Positions 8,415 to 17,282 of a stretch of DNA of 64,000 nucleotides are shown here, piece after piece; the first letter of the stretch is position 1; every line of letters begins with the position of its first letter. The stretch is from Cohnella laeviribosi DSM 21336. GTDB lineage: Bacteria > Bacillota > Bacilli > Paenibacillales > Paenibacillaceae. The stretch is taken from positions 141,683 through 205,682 of the forward strand of contig NZ_KB899812.1 of NCBI RefSeq assembly GCF_000378425.1. Reading direction: 5' to 3'. The notes under the pieces are model-generated. The model was given only the letters and a program-made list of their open reading frames with translations. It was not told where the DNA came from and did no database searches. Both the position numbers and the translations under genes were made by a program.

Positions 8415-9446
8415 TTATAATTGAACGAACGCTTCTTCGGGTTTGACGTCTTTTTTCAACTGGCCGTGCTGCTTGAGCCAATCGATGACGGCTTTCCACG
8501 AATCCGCGGACTGCGCGCCGAACGGCTCCTCGCCCGCATCCATCAACGGCAGCAGGATGTCCAGGCTTTGCTTTTCGATGTCCGGGTCCAGCGGAAAGTC
8601 CTTGCTTTCCTTCTTCAGCAGCAGGTCAAGCGCCTCGTCCGGATGGCTCGCCGTATATTGCTGTCCCTTGGCGGCCGCGTCCAAAAATTTCTTGATCGCC
8701 TCGCGCTTGTTCGCAAGGCCTTCCTCGCTGGCGGTCAGCACCAGCTCGTAATAGTCGGGCACGCCGTAGTCCGCCGGATCGAAAGATTGCAGCTTGACGC
8801 CTTCCTTTTCGATCAGCAGCTTTTCGTGGTTGACGTAGCCGCCGATAATCGCATCCACCCGGCCCGTCGTCATGGCCGGAATCAGGTCCCAGCCGATGTC
8901 CACGAACGTCAGCTTGGACGGGTCGCCGCCTTCGGACTCGACCATCGTGCGGACGATCGACTCGTCAAGCGGAATCGAAGGGTACCCGATCTTTTTGCCG
9001 ACCAGGTCCTTCGGGCTTTGCACGCCCGACGTCTCCAGCGCAAACAGCCGATTGAGCGGATGTCTGACGATCGAGGCGACCGAAACGATCGGGATGTCCT
9101 CCGAACGGGAGATCGCCACCTGCATCTGGTAGCTGATCGCCAAATCGGCTTTGCCCGCGGCCACCAGCTTCAGCGCGTCGTTCGTGTCCGCCGGCGTCTG
9201 CAAGTTGACCTTAAGCCCCGCTTCTTCAAAATATCCCTGCTCCTCGGCCGCGAACAAAAACGAATGGACGGCGTTCGGATACCAATCGAGCAGAACGGTC
9301 AGTTCCGTCGGCTCGCCCGCGCCGGCCGCCGTTTCGGAGGCGGAACCCGCGGGCTTGCCTCCGCTGCCGCAGCCGGACAGAACAACCAGCGCCGCCGCCA
9401 GAACGGCGGACAGCCAAACCTTTTTTTGCCGAAGTCGGATTTTCAT
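8415..9446 (-). CDS. thiY: Thiamine-precursor ABC transporter, substrate-binding lipoprotein ThiY
   Basis: 343 residues. A signal peptide ends in the lipobox LSGCGS. The mature part is an NMT1/THI5-like binding protein (LLDWYPNAVHSFLFAAEEQG, DLAISYQMQVAISR, GKKIGYPS, MTTGRVDAIIGGY). In Bacillus, ThiXYZ imports formyl-aminopyrimidine, a breakdown product of thiamine. Neighbours thiX, thiZ, tenA and ylmB form that complete salvage route. Confidence 0.9.
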   Translation of the reverse strand: MKIRLRQKKVWLSAVLAAALVVLSGCGSGGKPAGSASETAAGAGEPTELTVLLDWYPNAVHSFLFAAEEQGYFEEAGLKVNLQTPADTNDALKLVAAGKADLAISYQMQVAISRSEDIPIVSVASIVRHPLNRLFALETSGVQSPKDLVGKKIGYPSIPLDESIVRTMVESEGGDPSKLTFVDIGWDLIPAMTTGRVDAIIGGYVNHEKLLIEKEGVKLQSFDPADYGVPDYYELVLTASEEGLANKREAIKKFLDAAAKGQQYTASHPDEALDLLLKKESKDFPLDPDIEKQSLDILLPLMDAGEEPFGAQSADSWKAVIDWLKQHGQLKKDVKPEEAFVQL

Positions 9447-9504
9447 CGCCTAGATCCCCCTGTATCCTTATGATTTTCTCGATTCTTAACGCTCGTCCGG
9501 GGCT

Positions 9505-10272
9505 TTACCGCCCTTGCTCCCCGGGGAAACGGCCGCTTAGAACGGCCCGTTCGGCCAGCCTTGCGGCCAGAAACAGCAAGATGCCCATGAGCGACAGCAG
9601 CAGCACGCCGGAAAACACCGCCTCCGCCCGCAGCATGTTGGAAGCCCGCTTCGTATACATGCCGAGACCCGACTCCCCGCCCAGCCATTCGCCAAGCGTC
9701 GCGCCGCCGACGCTGATCGTGGCCGCCATCTTCAGGCCGGTAAAAAATCCGGGCAGCGCCGACGGCAGCTTCCATTTGAGAAACAAATCGCGTTTGCGCG
9801 CCCCCATCGCCCGCATCAGATCCCCGATCTCGGGGTCGGCCGAGCGGAACCCGTCCGCCGTATTGACCGCAATCGGGAAAAACGTAAACAAAATGACGAC
9901 GGCCACTTTGCTCCACACTTCGTACCCGAACCACAGGACCATAATAGGCGACAGCGCGATGATCGGGATCGTCTGGGAAGCCACGATGAGCGGGTACAGC
10001 GTTTTTCGGGCGAGCCGCGAGCCTTCGATCCACACCGCCGCCAGCGTGCCGAGCGCAACCGACAGCCCGAGCCCGAGCAGCGCCTCTCCCAGCGTGACGG
10101 CGAAGTGCCCGGCCAGCGTCTGCCGGTTGTCCCACATGGACACGAACACGTCCGACAGCTTCGGAATGATGTAATGCGGAATGCCGAGCAGCATCGTTCC
10201 CGCTTCCCACAGCGCCGCAATCAGCAGAATGAAGGTTCCGGCCGGCAGCGCGGCCGACGCTTTCCGCATCAT
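9505..10272 (-). CDS. thiX: Thiamine-precursor ABC transporter permease ThiX
   Basis: 255 residues with about six membrane helices and the cytoplasmic coupling loop (MRAMGARKRDLFLKWKLPSA) of BPD permeases, which docks on the ATPase. Its ATG overlaps the thiZ stop (ATGA), preceded by GGGAGGGG. It works with ThiY and ThiZ in the membrane. Confidence 0.9.
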   Translation of the reverse strand: MMRKASAALPAGTFILLIAALWEAGTMLLGIPHYIIPKLSDVFVSMWDNRQTLAGHFAVTLGEALLGLGLSVALGTLAAVWIEGSRLARKTLYPLIVASQTIPIIALSPIMVLWFGYEVWSKVAVVILFTFFPIAVNTADGFRSADPEIGDLMRAMGARKRDLFLKWKLPSALPGFFTGLKMAATISVGGATLGEWLGGESGLGMYTKRASNMLRAEAVFSGVLLLSLMGILLFLAARLAERAVLSGRFPGEQGR

Positions 10273-11141
10273 CGGCGATCCCCTCCCGAGCCGCGCGTTT
10301 CTCTTCCGAGCAGCCGAAGCAGTTCGCGCTTCATGCGGATAAAACGCTCTTCCAAAACGGCGCCGCAGTCCCGCGGCCGCGGCAAATCGACGGCGATTTC
10401 CGAGAAAGCGGAAACCGGCGAGGCCGACGCCGCAAGCACCCGGTCGGACAGCAGCAGCGCTTCGTCGACGTCGTGGGTGATGAACAGGATCGTTTTGCGG
10501 TGGCGTTCCCAGATTTGCAGCAGCCACTCCTGCATGCCGGCCCGGGTCATGGCGTCCAAAGCGCTGAAGGGCTCGTCGAGCAGAAGCAGCTTTCCGCCGC
10601 CCAGCGTGGCGCGCAAGAACGAAACCCGCTGGCGCATCCCTCCGGACAGTTCGTGCGGATGCTTCCTTTCCGTCCCTTCCAGCCCGAAGACGGGCAGCAG
10701 CTCCAGCGCCCTGTGCCTTGCTTCCCGCTTCGGCGTTCCCCGCAGCTCCAGGCCGAGCGCGGCGTTGTCCAGCACCGTCCGCCAGGGCAACAGGCTGTCC
10801 CGTTGGGGCATATAGCCGATGTGGCCGAGCCGGCTTGCTTCGGCAGCCGCCGCGCGTTCTTCGCCGACGGCAATCGTGCCCGCCTGCGGAGCAAGCAGCC
10901 CGGCAAGCAGCCGGAACAGCGTCGTTTTCCCCATCCCGCTCGGCATGACGAAGGAAACAAACTCGCCTTCCCTGACATCGAAATCGAGCCCGGCGAACAG
11001 AGGCTCCGCCCGCGAAAAGCCGTACGTCAATCCGCGAACCGACAGAATAGCCGGACGGACGGAAAGCCGAGACCCGCTGCCGCCGGTCCCGCCCGGTTGC
11101 GTGCCGGCCCGCTCCTCCGCCTGCACCTGCAACCCGCTCAT
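10269..11141 (-). CDS. thiZ: Thiamine-precursor ABC transporter ATPase ThiZ
   Basis: 290 residues. The ABC signature LSGGMRQRVSFLRA, Walker B LLLLDEPFSALD and switch ITHD are intact. Walker A reads MPSGMGKTT: Met replaces the first Gly of GxxGxGKT, which is unusual, though the Lys-Thr core is kept. The first ~30 residues are a loose, glycine-rich extension. ATG overlaps the tenA stop by 4 bases and the end overlaps thiX by 4. Confidence 0.88.
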   Translation of the reverse strand: MSGLQVQAEERAGTQPGGTGGSGSRLSVRPAILSVRGLTYGFSRAEPLFAGLDFDVREGEFVSFVMPSGMGKTTLFRLLAGLLAPQAGTIAVGEERAAAAEASRLGHIGYMPQRDSLLPWRTVLDNAALGLELRGTPKREARHRALELLPVFGLEGTERKHPHELSGGMRQRVSFLRATLGGGKLLLLDEPFSALDAMTRAGMQEWLLQIWERHRKTILFITHDVDEALLLSDRVLAASASPVSAFSEIAVDLPRPRDCGAVLEERFIRMKRELLRLLGRETRGSGGDRR

Positions 11142-11815
11142 ACCGGCCACTCCTCTTCCCGGTACGCCATGTCCCAGAACAGGTATTCGAACTTGGAGGC
11201 GACGACGAACCGTTCCTCCAGCACGGCGAGCTCCCGCTCCGGCAGCCCTTCGGCCAGACTGTCGATCAGATCGATGCACCAGTCGGTCAGCTCGCCGAAC
11301 TCGTCGGAGCTGTACATCAGAATCCACTCGCGGTACAGCGGATGGTCCAGCGCGCCCGGAACCCGGGCGAAGGCGCGGCCGATCTCCCGGTAGCTCCACA
11401 TGCAGGGAAGCAGCGCGGCGACCAGTTCCGCCAGCGAACCGTTATGGGCCGCGTCGAGCATGTACTTTGTATACGCGATCGTCGTGGGGGAAGGAACCGT
11501 CGCCGCAAGCTCCTCCCGCGAGAGGCCGAAGCGTTCCGCATACCGGCGGTGCAGCTCCATTTCCACGTTCAGCGTGGAATGGAACAGCTCGGCGAACTTG
11601 CCCATCGTCTCCAGATCCCGCGCTTTCGCGCCTCCGAGGGCAAACATCTTTGCAAAATCGATCAAATAGACGTAATCCTGCCTTAAATAGTAGATGAAGC
11701 GCTTGGGATCGAGCGTCCCGTCCCGCAGCTCCGTCAAAAACGGGTGCCGGTGGCTGCTTTCCCACACCTGCTGCGCCGCACGGTACAATCTGTCGCTAAA
11801 ACGGTTCCCGCTCAC
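11138..11815 (-). CDS. tenA: Aminopyrimidine aminohydrolase TenA
   Basis: 225 residues, the normal TenA length. It hydrolyses aminomethylpyrimidine to HMP. The conserved cysteine is in LLPCMWSYREIG, acidic residues in YLRQDYVYLIDFAK line the pocket, and the C-terminal EYLFWDMAYREEEWP carries the catalytic Glu. I chose GTG at 11815 because it overlaps the ylmB stop as GTGA with AGAGGAG upstream; an in-frame ATG at 11839 is an alternative. Confidence 0.92.
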   Translation of the reverse strand: MSGNRFSDRLYRAAQQVWESSHRHPFLTELRDGTLDPKRFIYYLRQDYVYLIDFAKMFALGGAKARDLETMGKFAELFHSTLNVEMELHRRYAERFGLSREELAATVPSPTTIAYTKYMLDAAHNGSLAELVAALLPCMWSYREIGRAFARVPGALDHPLYREWILMYSSDEFGELTDWCIDLIDSLAEGLPERELAVLEERFVVASKFEYLFWDMAYREEEWPV

Positions 11816-13122
11816 TTCGCGTTCATCTCCTCTCCGCATGCCGGCTTCGGCCGGTTGCACCAGTCCGCGATAAAGCCGATCATCACCTTCGCGTAATCCA
11901 CAAGCTCGCGCATGTCCACGCTCTCGTCCACCGCATGCGCCTGCTCCAGCCGCCCCGGCCCGTAAATGACGGTCGGAATGCCCGCCCGGCCCAGCCAGCC
12001 CGCGTCCGTCACGCTCGGGCTCATCCCGACTTCGGGCGCCGATCCGAGCGCCGCCTCGTGGCTGGCCAGCAGCGCCTTGAAGCCGTCATGCTCCGTATTC
12101 AGCTCCAACGCGGGGAAGATTTCGCCGCGCTCTTCCAGCATCGATCTTCCGCCCCACCGGAAGGCCGGGGGATGCTCTCTCAGCCACGGGTCCGCCAGCG
12201 CGGCCCGAAGCAAATGCTCCTCGATCTCCGCTGCGACCGTCTCGTAATCTTCGTTGGGATAGAAGTGTACCGTAATCCACAGCGCGCACCGGTCGGCGAC
12301 AAACGCGGCATGGCGTCCGCCCTCGATGACGGCCGGATTGATCGTGTTCGACCCGGGCGCAAAGCCGGGATAGCTTTTCGTCACGGCCCAATGGCGCTCC
12401 AGCTCCTGAAGCGCGCCGATCAGCTTCGCCATCTTCTCGATGGCGCTGGCGCCAAACTCGCCGCCGCCCGCATGGATCAGGCGCCTGCGCATGCCGTCGT
12501 GCCAGGTCACCGGGCTCTCCACCGTCACCCAACCGGTGATCACCCCGCCCTGGCCCTGAATCGCGAGCGCGCTCGTATCGGCCACGACCGCAAAATCCGC
12601 GCTGCAGCCTCTTTCGATGCAGGCGCGCGTTCCCGCTTCGCCGGCCTCCTCGCCGATCACCGACTGGAACAGCAGGTCGCCTTTGAGCTCGACCCCCGCC
12701 TCCGTCAGCAGCTTGACGGCGAACAGCAGGGCGGCGAGCCCTCCCTTCATGTCGGCGGTTCCCCTGCCGTACGCGCGGCCGTTTTCCAGCGCGAGCTTGA
12801 ACGGGTTTCGCCGCCACTGGCGGTCGTCTCCGACCTCCGCCACGTCCACGTGTCCGTTCAGCAGCAGGCTGCGATACGCCTCCCTTCGGGTGCCGGGCCG
12901 AACCGCCGTCACGTTCGGGTCGCCCGGATACACCTCCCACAGCTCCGTCTCGAAACCGCACGCCTGAAGATACCGCGCGATAAATTGCTGCGCCTCGGAC
13001 GTATTGCGCGCGGGCGGGCTTACCGTCGGAAAAGCGACCAGTTCCGCGAGCAGCGCGAACAATTCGTCCTGCCTTTCCTCCGCCTGGCGCTGCGCGAGCG
13101 CGATCGAATCTTGCGTTTTCAC
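11812..13122 (-). CDS. ylmB: Formyl-aminopyrimidine deformylase YlmB (M20 family)
   Basis: 436 residues. M20 metal sites are present: LLLNGHVDVA, GRGTADMKGGLAAL, SVIGEEAGEAGT and a late QAHAVDE histidine. In Bacillus, YlmB deformylates formyl-aminopyrimidine to the substrate of TenA. Placement first in the TPP-riboswitch operon, directly overlapping tenA, supports that role over ArgE or DapE. Start is GTG, 11 bases after AAGGAG. Confidence 0.88.
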   Translation of the reverse strand: MKTQDSIALAQRQAEERQDELFALLAELVAFPTVSPPARNTSEAQQFIARYLQACGFETELWEVYPGDPNVTAVRPGTRREAYRSLLLNGHVDVAEVGDDRQWRRNPFKLALENGRAYGRGTADMKGGLAALLFAVKLLTEAGVELKGDLLFQSVIGEEAGEAGTRACIERGCSADFAVVADTSALAIQGQGGVITGWVTVESPVTWHDGMRRRLIHAGGGEFGASAIEKMAKLIGALQELERHWAVTKSYPGFAPGSNTINPAVIEGGRHAAFVADRCALWITVHFYPNEDYETVAAEIEEHLLRAALADPWLREHPPAFRWGGRSMLEERGEIFPALELNTEHDGFKALLASHEAALGSAPEVGMSPSVTDAGWLGRAGIPTVIYGPGRLEQAHAVDESVDMRELVDYAKVMIGFIADWCNRPKPACGEEMNAK

Positions 13123-13167
13123 TGTCTTCCAAACTCCTTTCTTGGAGCTGGGCGCAGAGCCGGACAA

Positions 13168-13199
13168 CAAAAAAACCATTCGAGAAAATACACGAATGG
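13168..13199 (-). terminator. Riboswitch expression-platform terminator
   Basis: A 7-bp stem (13193-13199 with 13176-13182, minus strand CCATTCG/CGAATGG) is followed by eight T. It lies between the TPP aptamer and ylmB, so ligand binding should end transcription here. Confidence 0.85.
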
Positions 13200-13205
13200 C
13201 TACAA

Positions 13206-13304
13206 TTCGATACATTCTCTACGCCAGCATTACCTGGATCAGATTAACGGTCAGGGACATACGGTCCCAATCTCAGCCGGACTTCATCCAGCCCCCGTAG
13301 TCAT
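13206..13304 (-). promoter_or_regulatory. TPP riboswitch (THI element)
   Basis: The minus strand carries the conserved TPP-aptamer blocks in order: GGGGGCTGG, GGCTGAGAT, GACCGTTAATCTGATC, CAGGTAATGCTGGCGTAGAGA. With the following terminator it should switch the eleven-gene thi operon off when TPP is plentiful. Confidence 0.97.
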
Positions 13305-13318
13305 ATGAAATTAGTTAC

Positions 13319-13347
13319 AATATAGCTCATGCGCTTCTATTTGGCAA
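13319..13347 (-). promoter_or_regulatory. Sigma-A promoter of the thi operon
   Basis: TTGCCA (13342-13347) and TATATT (13319-13324) are separated by 17 bases on the minus strand, immediately upstream of the TPP aptamer. Confidence 0.8.
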
Positions 13348-13371
13348 GAGTTTCTCATTCGACATGCGTAT

Positions 13372-13386
13372 GCCGGTTAGACCGGC
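13372..13386 (-). terminator. Short GC hairpin after the secreted helical protein gene
   Basis: GCCGGT/ACCGGC forms a 6-bp stem 14 bases past the stop of the gene ending at 13400. No T-run follows, so termination is uncertain. Confidence 0.35.
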
Positions 13387-13399
13387 GAAGGAGGGCGGC

Positions 13400-16300
13400 C
13401 TATTTTTCGATTGCGAAAACGGCGCGCTTCACCGTGCCGGGCAGCGGATACCCCCATTCGTCCAATGCCGCAACCGATAGTTCATACTCGTAGCCCCGCT
13501 TGAGATCTTTGAGCGGAAGCTGCCATTTGCCACTGTTGCGGACATGAATCTTTTCCCTGCCCAGCGAAGTTCCAAATTTCTCCCGCCACTCGATCAGCAC
13601 GTATCCGGTTCCGCTTGCGGTTCCTTTGGCGATAAGCCTGTGTCCAGCCGTTAGGGAGCCGTCACGGGGTGTATCAATGGAAACGGCAGCGGAAGGAGGC
13701 GCATGCTTCACGATATTCGCGGCCAGCATGGCATAGCCCGCATGTTCGACCGTCCATCCTGCCGGCAGCTCGCCTTCTTTGCAGGCGTTCAGCAGACGGC
13801 CCAAATAGTCCGACGCGCTTGTCACGTCGCCGATTAAAGCCGCCGTATAGGCAACGGACGCATCTAAAGGCGACAGTATCCTTTGCTTCGCCCAATTCGG
13901 GAAGCTCCGGTTGTAAGCCGCATACAACCGCTGCGCAGCGTCTCCTGCGATCGGAACAACGCCCGTGTAAATCGGGGCCAACTGCTCCACGGCATCCTGC
14001 TTGACCGTCCAATCGGGCGGGGTTCTCTGCCGGCGTTCGTCCAAAGCGGAATAGTACCAACCTTCTTCCCCGTTCCAAAGCTGTCTTTGGATTCCCTGGT
14101 TCAGCGCATCCAGAAAGCTTTTGAAGTAGGCCGCCGGCCCATCCGCTTGAAATCGGTTCGCAAACAGCCAGACGCTGTCCGACATGCCTTTGGAAACCAG
14201 CGCGTTATCGGAAAGCCGCTTCACCTTCTCTCCGGGTAGCTTCCACATCAGGCCGTCGGCATCCTGGGAACGCATGATCCCGACTCCGCCCGTCATCAGG
14301 TCCAAATTGGACTGAGGCAGCTTGAACTCGCCCGTTTTTTCGTAATATGCCCGCAGCAGCGATAGGAAGGTGGCCAGATTCGGGCTCGCGCTGTCATACC
14401 CTCCGGTCGACATCCACTGGCCCGTCTCCGGGTTCAGGCGGAATTCGTCCATCGTTCCGTAAATGCCGTACCGGTCTCCCCAATTCCAGTGGGCCGTATA
14501 CCAATCGATGTATTTCTTTACGTCAGGTATTGTCTCATGACGAAGCAGCAACCCAAGCATGCCGATATTGGAGGCGGTCGGTACGATGTTTTGTCCTTTT
14601 TCGTCAAGGGCGACCGCTCCGTCTGCCAATTGGCGATCCGCGATCCACGCGGCCATACGGTCCATAAGATCGTCGGCCATCGACAACGCTTCATGCGATA
14701 CGGAAACGGACGCGGGCGCGGTCTTCACCACATCATGGCCGAGGGTAATGAACGCCCAGACGGATATCCGGTCGAGTCCTTTCTCCAAGCCGAGCAAGGT
14801 CAGCACGCCTTGTCCGTCAATCTCGGCCAAGTCCGGTCGGTCGGTTTGATAGGCGATTTTCGCATCCGACAAATCCACTGGCGTTTTCCCGTCTTGCCCG
14901 TAGGCAACTGCTTTTAACTTGCTGGACTCCTCGCGATGCAAGACATCCCGATCGCTTAGCACGACCGCTTTGCCGATCTTAGGACCGTTGCCGACTTGCA
15001 CGTGAACGGTAAGGGAGGCTGTCGCAACCGCGTTGCCGAAGCGGTCTTTGGCAGCCGCTTCGACGAAGTAGGTTCCGTTGACCAAGCCGTCGAGGGCGAT
15101 TTGCCATGTTCCGTTTTGGACCGTTGTCCGGAACGTTTGGGTCTGCCGGGTCAACGAATGATTCCATTGCATCTCCACTTCATGCACACCCTCGGCCGTT
15201 CCGGAGACGGTATACGGCATTGTAAGCAGCGCATCCCCGTCCTTCAGGTTGGACAGGCTCCAGGATTGGGGTTCCGGTTGCCGTTTCTTCATGTGAGCGG
15301 CGGCCAGCATGGTGACGCCGCTCTCCATCACGTACCAAGGCCAAGGATGGTTTCGGTCGATGTAGGTATCCTTCACCGATTGCAGAAAGAGGTCGACGCG
15401 CGCCTTATCTCCCATGATTGCGGCCGTATAAGCCAAGAGCGCCCATGGAAAGGCATCGCCTTTGGTTAACTGGGGCCAACCCGGGTGATGCGCATTAAAC
15501 GTATTGTACAGCTGCAGCGCGCGCTCGCTGTCCGGCGCCAGCACGCCCGTCCAGATCGGGAACAACTGGGCGGCCGCATCGGCGTAAAAGCTGTTCCAAT
15601 CCGGGAAGAGCAGCGTACCGTCCTCCATTTTCGCATAGGCGTACGCGTTTCTGGATTCGGACCAAAGCCCGTTTTGAATGCCCGTCCATACTTCTTCCTT
15701 ATGCTGCCGGTACCGGGCCGCGGCCGCTTCGTCCCCAAAGACGTTCGAGCAAATCCATTCCATGTCCCGAAGGCCCTTGTAAACCTCCGTATTGTCCATG
15801 AGATATTTGACCCGATAGGCCGGTTTGGCCCACGTCAAGCCGTCCGATTGCTGGGTTGACAGCATGGCTCCGGCGACCAGATGAATGTCTTCTTTATGCT
15901 CCAAAAGATAGGCCGTATCGCCGGTCGCTTCGGCATATTTGCGAAGCAGGTTGATAAACGTGGAAGCGTACGAATCGGTCGAATCGAAATCGTGGGTCGC
16001 GGTTTCCGTGGTTTTGTCGGTTTCGACGACATAGTCGAACACGGATCCGGCGGGCACGGTCTCGGTCGCCGTACGGTTCATATGGGAAAAATACCAATTC
16101 ATATAGTTTCGGACGACCGGCGCATAGCCGGGTTGTTCCAACAGGCCCAACAAGCCCATATTCGTAAAATACGGAATGACTTTGTACTTGCCGTCATAAT
16201 TGGCAATCGGCGCGCCGTATGTCGGAATGGCGCCGCTTGCAAACGGCAAGCCGGCGATCCAGCCGGCTTCTTGTTCCAGAATAGTGTCATACAGCTCCGA

Positions 16301-16411
16301 CGAGGAGGAAACATCAGTATACGAGGGCTGCGCATGACTGACGCCCGCTTGGGTCCACACCAGCAAAAAGCTTAACACCGACACAACCGCTTTGACCGGC
16401 TTCCCGAACAT
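13400..16411 (-). CDS. Large secreted protein with two tandem helical (six-hairpin-like) domains and Ig-like modules
   Basis: 1003 residues with a signal peptide (cleavage after SHAQ). Domain 1 (about 35-380) and domain 2 (about 585-900) are clearly homologous: IPYFTNMGLLGLL aligns with VPTASNIGMLGLL, DSTDSYASTFINLLRKY with YDSASPNLATFLSLLRAY, and DGLTWAKPAYRVKYL with DGLMWKLPGEKVKRL. Their Trp/Tyr/Asp-rich helical pattern looks like an (alpha/alpha)6 toroid of glycoside hydrolases or lyases. Ig-like modules lie at about 385-580 and 910-1003. I cannot assign a family. It is last in an amino-sugar uptake operon, so extracellular release of the imported sugar is the likely job. Confidence 0.8.
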   Translation of the reverse strand: MFGKPVKAVVSVLSFLLVWTQAGVSHAQPSYTDVSSSSELYDTILEQEAGWIAGLPFASGAIPTYGAPIANYDGKYKVIPYFTNMGLLGLLEQPGYAPVVRNYMNWYFSHMNRTATETVPAGSVFDYVVETDKTTETATHDFDSTDSYASTFINLLRKYAEATGDTAYLLEHKEDIHLVAGAMLSTQQSDGLTWAKPAYRVKYLMDNTEVYKGLRDMEWICSNVFGDEAAAARYRQHKEEVWTGIQNGLWSESRNAYAYAKMEDGTLLFPDWNSFYADAAAQLFPIWTGVLAPDSERALQLYNTFNAHHPGWPQLTKGDAFPWALLAYTAAIMGDKARVDLFLQSVKDTYIDRNHPWPWYVMESGVTMLAAAHMKKRQPEPQSWSLSNLKDGDALLTMPYTVSGTAEGVHEVEMQWNHSLTRQTQTFRTTVQNGTWQIALDGLVNGTYFVEAAAKDRFGNAVATASLTVHVQVGNGPKIGKAVVLSDRDVLHREESSKLKAVAYGQDGKTPVDLSDAKIAYQTDRPDLAEIDGQGVLTLLGLEKGLDRISVWAFITLGHDVVKTAPASVSVSHEALSMADDLMDRMAAWIADRQLADGAVALDEKGQNIVPTASNIGMLGLLLRHETIPDVKKYIDWYTAHWNWGDRYGIYGTMDEFRLNPETGQWMSTGGYDSASPNLATFLSLLRAYYEKTGEFKLPQSNLDLMTGGVGIMRSQDADGLMWKLPGEKVKRLSDNALVSKGMSDSVWLFANRFQADGPAAYFKSFLDALNQGIQRQLWNGEEGWYYSALDERRQRTPPDWTVKQDAVEQLAPIYTGVVPIAGDAAQRLYAAYNRSFPNWAKQRILSPLDASVAYTAALIGDVTSASDYLGRLLNACKEGELPAGWTVEHAGYAMLAANIVKHAPPSAAVSIDTPRDGSLTAGHRLIAKGTASGTGYVLIEWREKFGTSLGREKIHVRNSGKWQLPLKDLKRGYEYELSVAALDEWGYPLPGTVKRAVFAIEK

Positions 16412-16425
16412 GAATCATTCTCCTT

Positions 16426-17262
16426 TCATCCTTTGATCGCCCCGGATGTAATCCCTGCGATGAATTGCTTTTGCATCGCGATATAAACGAGAATGACCGG
16501 CAGCACCATCAGAGAGGTTGCCGCCATCAACAGTTCGTACTGGGTCGTATATTGTCCGACGAACACGGAAAGTCCCATTTGGATCGGCATCAGCTTCGTC
16601 TCCGAAAACAGCACGAGCGCAAGCATAAACTCGTTCCACACCGACAGCGTGTTCAGGATGACGATTGTCGCAATGGCGGGACGGGCGATCGGGAGCAGCA
16701 AGCTCCAATAAATGCGGAAGCTGGCCGCTCCGTCGATGATGGCCGCTTCTTCAATCTCTCTGGACAGTTCATCGAAGAACGATTTCAGAATGAAAATCGA
16801 GACCGGCAGCGCCGTCGCGACCATCGGCAGCATATAGCCGATCCTCGTATTCGCCAATCCGAGATGGCTGACCACGATATAGATCGAGATGAACGCCCCC
16901 GGAATCGGGATCATGAGCGTCGCCATCATGCCGAGGTAGATGGCTTTTTTGCCCGCCATATCGAGCCGTGAAATCCCGTAAGCCGCCAGCGTTGAGACCA
17001 GGACCACCCCCGTTACGACCACGGCGCTGTAGAGGACGCTGTTCCACGTATATCGGCTGAATCCTCCGGCCGTCCACGCTTCCACGTAATTGCCGAAGTT
17101 CAACGCATTACGGGGGATCAGGCTTTTGTTCGTATAGATTTCATTCTTTTCCTTCAGGGATGTCGAAAGCATCCATACGAGCGGGAAAATCGATACGACC
17201 GCCCAAGCCAGCAACAACAGATGGATGGCGCCCTTGGTCAACCGTTCGCCCGCTTTCCCCAT
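16426..17262 (-). CDS. Carbohydrate ABC transporter permease, MalG type
   Basis: 278 residues, six predicted helices, with the EAA loop (EEAAIIDGAASFRIYWSLLL) that contacts the ATPase. It pairs with the MalF-type permease just upstream (20-base gap). No ATPase is encoded in the operon, so a shared MsmX-type ATPase elsewhere probably drives it, as for many Bacillus CUT1 importers. Confidence 0.92.
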   Translation of the reverse strand: MGKAGERLTKGAIHLLLLAWAVVSIFPLVWMLSTSLKEKNEIYTNKSLIPRNALNFGNYVEAWTAGGFSRYTWNSVLYSAVVVTGVVLVSTLAAYGISRLDMAGKKAIYLGMMATLMIPIPGAFISIYIVVSHLGLANTRIGYMLPMVATALPVSIFILKSFFDELSREIEEAAIIDGAASFRIYWSLLLPIARPAIATIVILNTLSVWNEFMLALVLFSETKLMPIQMGLSVFVGQYTTQYELLMAATSLMVLPVILVYIAMQKQFIAGITSGAIKG

Positions 17263-17282
17263 GCGGTTCCCCTCCTCCGCCG

